DNA of 44,930 nt, from positions 1-44,930 of the forward strand of contig NZ_AUDG01000034.1 of NCBI RefSeq assembly GCF_000425345.1, written 5' to 3'. Shown here piece by piece: positions 44,123-44,930 of this stretch. Numbering within the stretch: position 1 is the stretch's first letter; the number at the start of each line of letters is the position of its first letter. The position numbers and the translations under genes are program-made. The DNA comes from Rheinheimera baltica DSM 14885. Its GTDB lineage: Bacteria; Pseudomonadota; Gammaproteobacteria; Enterobacterales; Alteromonadaceae. The notes under the pieces were generated by a model. The model saw only the letters and a list, made by a program, of their open reading frames with translations. It did no database searches and was not told where the DNA came from.

Positions 44123-44878
44123 ATGGCCGAGAAGCAAACCCTACTGCTGGTAGACGATGAGCCCACCAACTTGCGCGTGCTGCGGACGGTGTTGCAAGAC
44201 GAGTATCGGTTGTTATTTGCCAAAAGTGGTGAAGAAGCGTTGCAATTGATACAGCAACAGCAACCTGATCTTATTTTACTCGATGTAATGATGCCGGGTA
44301 TGACGGGCTATGACGTTTGCGCCCGGTTAAAAGCCGATCCTGCTACACAGCGATTGCCAGTTATTTTTGTTACCGCATTAAAAGACGAAGTGGATGAAGC
44401 AAAAGGCTTTGAGGTGGGCGCAGTAGATTATATTGCCAAGCCCATTTCGCCGGCTATTGTACGCGCCAGAGTCAAAACGCATTTATCATTGGTGCGTGCG
44501 GATGAACTAAAACAAACCCGGCTACAGGTTATCCAGCGGCTTGGCCGCGCGGCAGAGTATAAAGATAACGAAACAGGGCTACACGTTATGCGAATGAGCC
44601 ATTACGCTCAAGTCCTGGCGAGCGCTTATGGTTTATCTGCACAACATGCTGAAGATTTACTGCATGCCGCACCCATGCATGATATTGGCAAAATAGGCAT
44701 CGCCGACAGTATTTTGCTCAAGCCAGGCAAGCTTACCCCAGAAGAGTTTCGCGACATGCAGCGACACCCGCTAATTGGTGCGGAGATTATCGGTAACTGT
44801 GACTCTGAACTATTGCGAATGGCAAAAGTGGTGGCGTTAGTGCGTCAAGCAAAGCTTGATGCATCTTGCAGGGTGTAA
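44123..44878 (+). CDS. REC/HD-GYP response regulator, interrupted by an intron
   Basis: A receiver domain (1-120) has Asp11-Asp12, phospho-acceptor Asp54 in LLDVMMPGMTG, and Lys106 in IAKPISP. It is joined to an HD-GYP phosphodiesterase domain. The HD pair is His186-Asp187 in MHDIGKIGI, and the FRDMQRHPLIGAEII helix follows. Such RpfG-like proteins break down cyclic di-GMP. Homology stops exactly after AKVVAL (codon 239). The expected next block, HHEKWDGSGYP with the GYP motif, is absent. The open frame ends with 12 unrelated residues encoded by the group II intron that starts at 44840. The gene starts 5 bases after the hybrid kinase, its likely partner. If the intron splices, the protein could still be made. 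Confidence 0.8.
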   Translation: MAEKQTLLLVDDEPTNLRVLRTVLQDEYRLLFAKSGEEALQLIQQQQPDLILLDVMMPGMTGYDVCARLKADPATQRLPVIFVTALKDEVDEAKGFEVGAVDYIAKPISPAIVRARVKTHLSLVRADELKQTRLQVIQRLGRAAEYKDNETGLHVMRMSHYAQVLASAYGLSAQHAEDLLHAAPMHDIGKIGIADSILLKPGKLTPEEFRDMQRHPLIGAEIIGNCDSELLRMAKVVALVRQAKLDASCRV

Positions 44879-44930
44879 GTCCCTGTCGGGTAAGGTGTAA
44901 CTGACCACCCGTATCGAGTGTTGCGCCTAT
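44840..44930 (+). mobile_element. 5' end of a group II intron (partial)
   Basis: The sequence begins GTGCGTC, the conserved GUGYG start of bacterial group II introns, at the exact point where HD-GYP homology ends. The first 22 bases fold into a 9-bp stem (GCGTCAAGC / GCTTGATGC, one G-U pair, AAA loop). Two more hairpins follow: CAGGG...CCCTG around a TGTAAGT segment, and CGGGT...ACCCG. The GGGTGTAAGTCCC stretch is typical of domain I in these introns. It lies in the same orientation as the host gene, the condition needed for splicing. The reverse transcriptase frame, domain V and the 3' junction lie beyond the window, so subclass and completeness cannot be judged. Confidence 0.78.

Noticed and set aside
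44840-44878. Genuine C-terminus of the HD-GYP regulator
   Set aside because: The last 12 residues match nothing expected for HD-GYP and the sequence starts with an intron-like GTGCG.

Overview
The window looks like chromosomal DNA of a marine or freshwater gammaproteobacterium of the Alteromonadales, closest in style to Rheinheimera, Alishewanella or Arsukibacterium. That is inferred from gene content: Proteobacterial TonB receptors with SapC and halogenase partners, the Shewanella-type GlcNAc pathway (nagK, nagB-II, nagA, nagP, nagX), and a Pho system with extended PstC and PstA. No rRNA, tRNA or CRISPR array was seen.

Region 1 (1-20254) is a chitin/N-acetylglucosamine island. A LacI-type regulator (NagR-like) is followed by a TonB receptor, a SapC-family gene, two flavin-dependent halogenase-like genes, a convergent TPR-sulfotransferase/TSUP permease pair and a second sapC. 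After these come a GH20 hexosaminidase and the divergent operon nagK-nagB-nagA-nagP-nagX. Four near-identical 18-bp palindromes of the NagR-box type (AATGACARCGYTGTCA core) lie at 1463, 10666, 11700 and 14697, each just downstream of a promoter-like -35/-10 pair. They tie the poorly understood SapC/halogenase/sulfotransferase genes to the GlcNAc regulon. The box at 11700 lies between two convergent genes and appears to control a stand-alone transcript of about 205 nt ending in a strong terminator. This candidate NagR-controlled small RNA is the most novel item in the window.

Region 2 (20263-25348) is housekeeping: a Wzi-like outer-membrane gene overlapping coaD, a TetR regulator, and kbl-tdh for threonine catabolism ending in a clear terminator.

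Region 3 (25388-40083) is a phosphate-starvation locus: pstS, pstC-pstA-pstB-phoU, a porin, a TonB receptor, a large internally duplicated lipoprotein, and phoB-phoR. Pho-box-like 7-4-7 repeats lie before pstS, pstC, the porin (two tandem sets), the lipoprotein/phoB intergenic region and phoB.

Region 4 (40096-44930) carries a small uncharacterised gene and a signalling operon that is visibly broken twice. An MHYT-PAS hybrid histidine kinase has an in-frame TGA inside its receiver domain. The next gene, a REC/HD-GYP response regulator, is interrupted by sequence with the features of the 5' end of a group II intron, starting at 44840 and running off the window.
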